The translations under genes were made by a program, and so were the position numbers. Of a stretch of 64,000 bases of DNA, positions 60,035 to 64,000 are shown in pieces. The stretch comes from Lyophyllum atratum. Taxonomy: Eukaryota > Basidiomycota > Agaricomycetes > Agaricales > Lyophyllaceae. The DNA lies in contig JACGCN010000005.1 of NCBI GenBank assembly GCA_014905825.1, positions 372,001-436,000 on the forward strand, read 5' to 3'. Numbering within the stretch: position 1 is the first letter of the stretch; each line of letters opens with the position of its first letter. The notes beneath the pieces are model-generated. The model was not told where the DNA came from. It saw nothing but the letters and a program-made list of their open reading frames with translations, and did no database searches.

Positions 60035-60927
60035 AAACCACGCGCTTCCGACCTCTGTGACATAGTCAATGTCATAAAGCTAGACGAGGTAAACTTGTAC
60101 AAAAAATGCAACAACGCATACTTCTGCTGACTCGATGACGCTCTCACAGCCAACACCTCACGCACACTCGACATGATCTCCGGCCTATCGCGGATGGCTG
60201 CATGACTCGCATCTGCGCCCAATATCAATACCAATTATCATGAACGTTCGACAATGAAGCAAGCATGTGGCATGGGGAACGGAAAGCACATACCCGACTT
60301 GGCGAGATTTCGAAGACATCGCAGGGCCTGCGCTTTGATGGCCGGAGCATGCGACTCGGCGCAAAGGCCTGCAAAGGCATGTTGAGAGGCTAGGTAGCAA
60401 GTCTAGACGGGTGACCAGTGCGATTACACTTCTACGAGGCGACCGAGGGTCAGAAACCGACTCTATGCAGAGGGGCCAAGTTCAAGCTTACCGTTTACTT
60501 TTAGATTCCCCATACACCTTTACGCTTGTTCCTTCGTGATATCCTCTGTGCCTGGCTGCAAGGTCCGTATTAACGCGTCTGTCGTCTCAGGCGCCGATAG
60601 TATGGCGGATCTTCCGGGTTCTGAATAGATACCCAGGTCAGCAACGTCGGTATAGATGAAGAAGATAGAGCGAACCTTTGCGAGAACAGTTGAGGACGTG
60701 GTGCGGGACAGAAGCCGTCCAAGGAAGGCTATGATCCCTTCAGATTCTTAAAGGAGGGGTTGGCTTCCCTCTGCCGTTTATTTTTGGACTGTTGTAAATA
60801 CGGAGTGGTGAGACGCGTCTCACCCTCCGTCGACAAGTCATACAGAAATCTCGTAGCATTTTCCTGCGCCGACATCGATCCAACGGATGTCAACAATCTC
60901 CGCAGAGCTGAGATCGTGTCAGGTTAA
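60035..60927 (-). pseudogene. Armadillo-repeat fragment of the kinase gene, copy B
   Basis: Minus-strand match to exons 46140-47085 of the kinase-armadillo gene: SHAAIRDRPEIMSSVREVLAV and QQKYALLHFLYKFTSS against A's HEAIRNRPEIMSSVCEVLAV and QQKYALHFLHRFTSS. No kinase domain. An about 10-base insertion lies at the point matching copy A's CLCHESHTPAVKAQ, visible on the plus strand as GCAAAGGC twice at 60361-60378, and shifts the frame. A further small deletion lies in the FLTPGSLVEKG region. The reading frame cannot be restored by introns, so it is a relic. Confidence 0.75.
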
Positions 60928-61291
60928 CGTATTCTGAGCGTCCATCGGTTTCTGTGACGTATTTTCCACTCTTACACGCACAGACTCATCTAGATGCCTC
61001 AGAAAACCATGTTAACATCCTGGAGTATAGGTCCCATAGTTGCATAAGGTTCAGACATGGTGGTCACTATGTAGGAGACTCCAGGTCGTTCTTCGGTCGT
61101 TGTGCAAAACAAGAGTGATCGCGGTCGAATCTGGTCGAATTCTATTTTTGTTTGGCTTGGCAGAGACGTTCTTGTCCCTCAGGCCTCTACTCCCATCACC
61201 CACCCGCTGTGCTCCAATTTATCCCCTGTGTGTAGGACACGAAAGCCGCGTATATAAATTGGGGCAGATTCAGAGCGCTATCCACGCCTTC

Positions 61292-62806
61292 TGTATGCCA
61301 GAAGCTGCACTTCTCACCGGTCAGCCCATGTACTCTCTCTGAGCGTTGAGTTGCAAGAGGTGTGTTCTGGATGTTCACTCTTTGACCGCGAGTTGATGTG
61401 CATACATATCAGAGTGTCCTACGGTTGTTCACAAAATCTCGATGGACAGGCATGCGTTAGCAATCCTCGAGGTAGCAGAATCATGGACTTGGCCCGCCCC
61501 ATCGTGTATGGAGACTCCTGAGGATCACAGCCAGGCGCACGAGTTCAAGACTGTATGCCGAAAACTTCTATCATGCTCCGTGATGGAGTCGCATAGACTT
61601 GGAGGAAATTTGTTAGAGCAGTTCTGGAACGCAGTCGAGAGGTGTCATCCCCGATTCTCGGAAAATGGTGTGTGCTAGAGGCTCACGAGTGTCATCCATG
61701 TTCTGACATATTGGTTCAGTGCAGGAACTTAGAACCGCGGAATACTCGTCTGTTGGCCAGACCGAACAAACATTATTCGATGGCGTAGCATCAACGACGG
61801 CCGATTTCACTCCCGTGTTTGAACTTGCAGCAGACCTTTTTACTCACGTAGGCCTCGCGTGTATGTACCCCCTATATCTAGCTCTACGTGCGCTCAAATT
61901 CGAAGGGTTACAGTCGTCAATTCGGAGAACCGTCAGATATGGAGGTTCTTATCGCCTCCCCTGGGGACCAATGCTAGAGACGACTCTGGCAAGGAGCCGC
62001 ATCGTACCCAGTCCCAAGAGTCCCTCAAGCTCTTGGTCTGTACATCACCTCTAGGTCGTTTGACAGAAGCCTAACTTTCTTCAAGGCACTAAAACGGGAC
62101 GGCGCTTCGTGTCCACTCACCGAAATGGCCTTCTTCGGTATCGACTGCGTTGAGCCGATCCTCATGCATGTCATACCTGATTCAGTTCGCTCCAAGGTCA
62201 GCTTTGCATTTCCTTTGTATCTGCAGCTTGCCAAGATTGCTGCTAGCCCGATACATTGAAGTACATCGCCGTCCTAGGTGGAAAGGTTGCACGAGATAAA
62301 GTGTTGGAATTCGCGAACACGATCGACAACGTATGGGCCTCGGAGGCAACCGTCGCCGCTGCCCATCGTCTCTGCAAATGGGGAATCGAAGCCTGCTCCA
62401 ACGCCGACGATCCCAGCCGTAGCCATGCCAAAGTGCGCCACAGCCACCCACGTCTACCTCCATCTTTGCTAATACAACCTTCAACAAGGTCAAATACGTC
62501 CTCCGGACCTTCTCGTTTGATTCCGAGCAAAAGGTCGGATCGACCCTCCTCCGCGACGGTGACGAAATACAATTTGGAGACGGGCCCGAAGGTCACGAAC
62601 TCCACTACGGGCCCCATCCCCTGTTGTGCAACGTGCGTCTTGCGGTGGGGCGTGCGTTGTATACCAGCGGTGCTGCGGACTTCATCACGCGACTCATGGA
62701 AGACGCGGATGAATCGAATCGTCAGTGTGATGTCTTGAAGGATAAGGACTTCGAGTATGTTTTGGATGCGAAGCTGTTGATCTCGGGGCGTGCGCAGATT
62801 GTGTAA
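61292..62806 (+). pseudogene. HNH-nuclease-like gene, copy B
   Basis: Plus-strand paralogue of the HNH gene at 41295-42830: MDRHALAILEVAESWTWPAPS, FELAADLFTHVGLACM, the core SLTFFKALKRDGASCPLTEM...PILMHVIPDSVRSK, KYIAVLGGKVARDKVLEF, IDNVWASEATVAAAHRLC, GRALYTSGAADFITRLMED, ending LISGRAQIV at 62806. The HNH core is uninterrupted here, unlike copy A. The segment upstream (61860-62060) changes frame and would need splicing I cannot confirm, and the N-terminal SVELQE exon is also unclear. It may still be expressed; I rate pseudogene as more likely because its neighbour is broken. Confidence 0.5.
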
Positions 62807-63742
62807 CCTGCTTGGTCTTCATACTCCCATCGACGCAATCCCCGATTCGACCTCAACAGCATGCGCAGGTCTATGATTTGTACGACCAGGCACATCGAAG
62901 ACGACGACGATCCTGACCGCCGTCATGATAACTTGAGGCTCCTTACAGGGCATTTTGGACGCAAGGCTCCTGCAATAATCAGGTATTACTCTCTGACCGT
63001 ACCACGATCGCCTAGCCTGCATAGAATTTAGAACCTGATAGACCTAATCTCCGGCTCACGCCCTGGTTCTACTTATCAGCCGTCCTTTCATTATGCCTCC
63101 GATAATAGACGATACGATATCCCAGCTTCATAAGCAGCTTTCCAGGAACCCTCGCAAACTCGCTGCCGTATTTTTAGTAGGCGTCTATTTTTGGTCTATC
63201 TGAAATAGGACCGATCGCTTCAACAACACTAAACAACCGGTCGATCAATTTTCTGCCCTCCGTGAAATCAAGCAATCGTACAATCTGACACCAAAGCCCT
63301 ACATATACAATCGCATAACTCGCACACATCGATTTTAGGTACTGTGTTCCATGAGGTCCCCAATGATTTCGCAGGCCGGCACTGCCCAGCGAGTGCCCAG
63401 CCCTCTCCAAACGGCTACTCTACATTCCCGATTCTCGGGCTCGTCATTCGGATGCCAAGCCTAAAAATTACCTGGTAATAAATCCTCCGCCACATGGAGA
63501 TTTTCGCCAGAGCTCGTCATTCAGGCGCCATCGCTCGCTGCCGTGGTCGGTAGCGAAAAAAATGGTGCAACTCGGACAGCAACGCACGGAGGTACTACGA
63601 CAGCTGCTTGGGACTCAACAGCGCTGTTGTTTCTCTTTCGCGCGTTTCCACGTTTCTGCTGCCAGTGTACGGACGCTGTGGATCGCTTCCCAGGTACCTC
63701 CCCTTTCCCCCAGGCTAGGCTTTCCGACTTTCTGGAATCAGG
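62807..63742. other. Intergenic / permease promoter
   Basis: No supported gene. GCTCGTCATTC occurs twice (about 63449 and 63514) as a short direct repeat upstream of the permease start. Confidence 0.45.
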
Positions 63743-64000
63743 ATGTCAAGCGTGAACAGCCAGGAACGGTATGCGTATCCCGCAGACGTCAAAAAGGGCG
63801 TCGACCATATAGTGGATGTGGATGGTGACGTCGATGTCGACTCAGAGCGTAACCCGGAGCGGCGCCAGATTGGATTGATGTCAGCCGTGTTCATCATCTT
63901 CAATCGTATCATTGGCACTGGGTACGTTGGATCGCTTGGTTTTACGATTGGTTGTTCATCGATGGCGTGGTTCTCAGTGTCTTCGCAACGCCGAGCAGTA
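63743..64000 (+). CDS. Amino-acid permease N-terminus (high-affinity methionine permease, Mup1-like), cut by window edge
   Basis: Plasma-membrane APC-family uptake system. Start MSSVNSQERYAYPADVK at 63743. An acidic cytoplasmic N-terminus (VDVDGDVDVDSERNPE) is followed by RRQIGLMSAVFIIFNRIIGTG, the first membrane segment with the family's N-R-I-I-G-T-G substrate-contact motif. A 56-nt intron (63922-63977, GTACGT...CTCAG) joins in phase to VFATPSS at the window end. The RRQIGL...FNRIIGTGVFATPS signature is that of fungal Mup1/LAT-type transporters. The rest lies beyond the window. Confidence 0.88.
   Translation, partial: MSSVNSQERYAYPADVKKGVDHIVDVDGDVDVDSERNPERRQIGLMSAVFIIFNRIIGTGYVGSLGFTIGCSSMAWFSVSSQRRAV

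Larger units (their letters stand above)
60035..62810. repeat. Copy B of the inverted segmental duplication (internally deleted)
   Basis: Reverse-complement match to the two ends of 41290-47085. The junction of the missing interior is near 60927-60950, where armadillo sequence (copy A about 46140) meets sequence upstream of the HNH gene (copy A about 43165). Copy B is about 2.8 kb against 5.8 kb for A. Confidence 0.9.

Noticed and set aside
1..64000. CRISPR arrays, bacterial operons, tRNA or rRNA genes
   Set aside because: No regular spaced repeats or rRNA were seen; I looked for TTCRANNC-type tRNA arms without a convincing cloverleaf, but a tRNA scan program would be decisive.

Overview
The window looks like nuclear DNA from a mushroom-forming basidiomycete (Agaricomycetes). 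Nearly every gene is cut by short introns of about 50-60 nt with GT...AG ends and CTNAC-like branch sites. Many proteins belong to families that are typical of or expanded in Agaricomycetes, such as kinase-like proteins with an HxD loop, HNH-domain proteins, DUF1996 secreted proteins and acidic bicupin oxalate decarboxylases. I see no bacterial, organellar or viral signature. The species cannot be named from the sequence alone.

Layout. 0-0.6 kb: 3' end of an unrecognised gene. 1-4.4 kb (-): four-BRCT replication/checkpoint scaffold of the Dpb11/Rad4/TopBP1 family. 7.0-9.7 kb (+): single-pass membrane protein. 10.2-12.1 kb (-): MFS transporter. 13.0-14.8 kb (-): forkhead transcription factor. 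16.6-22.4 kb (+): an apparently intact two-ORF non-LTR retrotransposon with endonuclease, then RNase H, then reverse transcriptase in ORF2. 22.8-28.9 kb: a compact housekeeping block with an acidic small protein (-), tRNA-His guanylyltransferase (+), SAGA deubiquitinase Ubp8/USP22 (-) and a HIT-domain protein (+), arranged around two divergent promoters. 30.5-32.9 kb (+): secreted oxalate decarboxylase. 33.4-35.5 kb (-): Ser-rich unknown. 37.9-38.8 kb (+): frameshifted membrane-protein remnant. 38.9-40.7 kb (-): Ecm11-like protein.

41.3-47.2 kb carries an HNH-nuclease-like gene (-, damaged) and a divergent gene (+) joining a tyrosine-kinase-like domain to armadillo-type repeats. This block reappears inverted at 60.0-62.8 kb, with about 3 kb missing from its middle, so the kinase part is gone and the remaining pieces are broken. 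Between the copies lie a RING-like protein (-), a secreted DUF1996 protein with an acidic tail (-), a DEP/RGS regulator of G-protein signalling (-) and a mitochondrial GGQ peptide-release factor (+). The window ends inside a methionine/amino-acid permease (+).

Most genes are independent single-copy functions rather than a pathway cluster. The mobile or unstable parts are the LINE, the inverted duplication and several gene-poor stretches (4.4-7.0, 14.8-16.6, 35.5-37.9 and 53-56 kb). Exon limits were read by eye from splice signals and protein continuity. Starts and introns are predictions.
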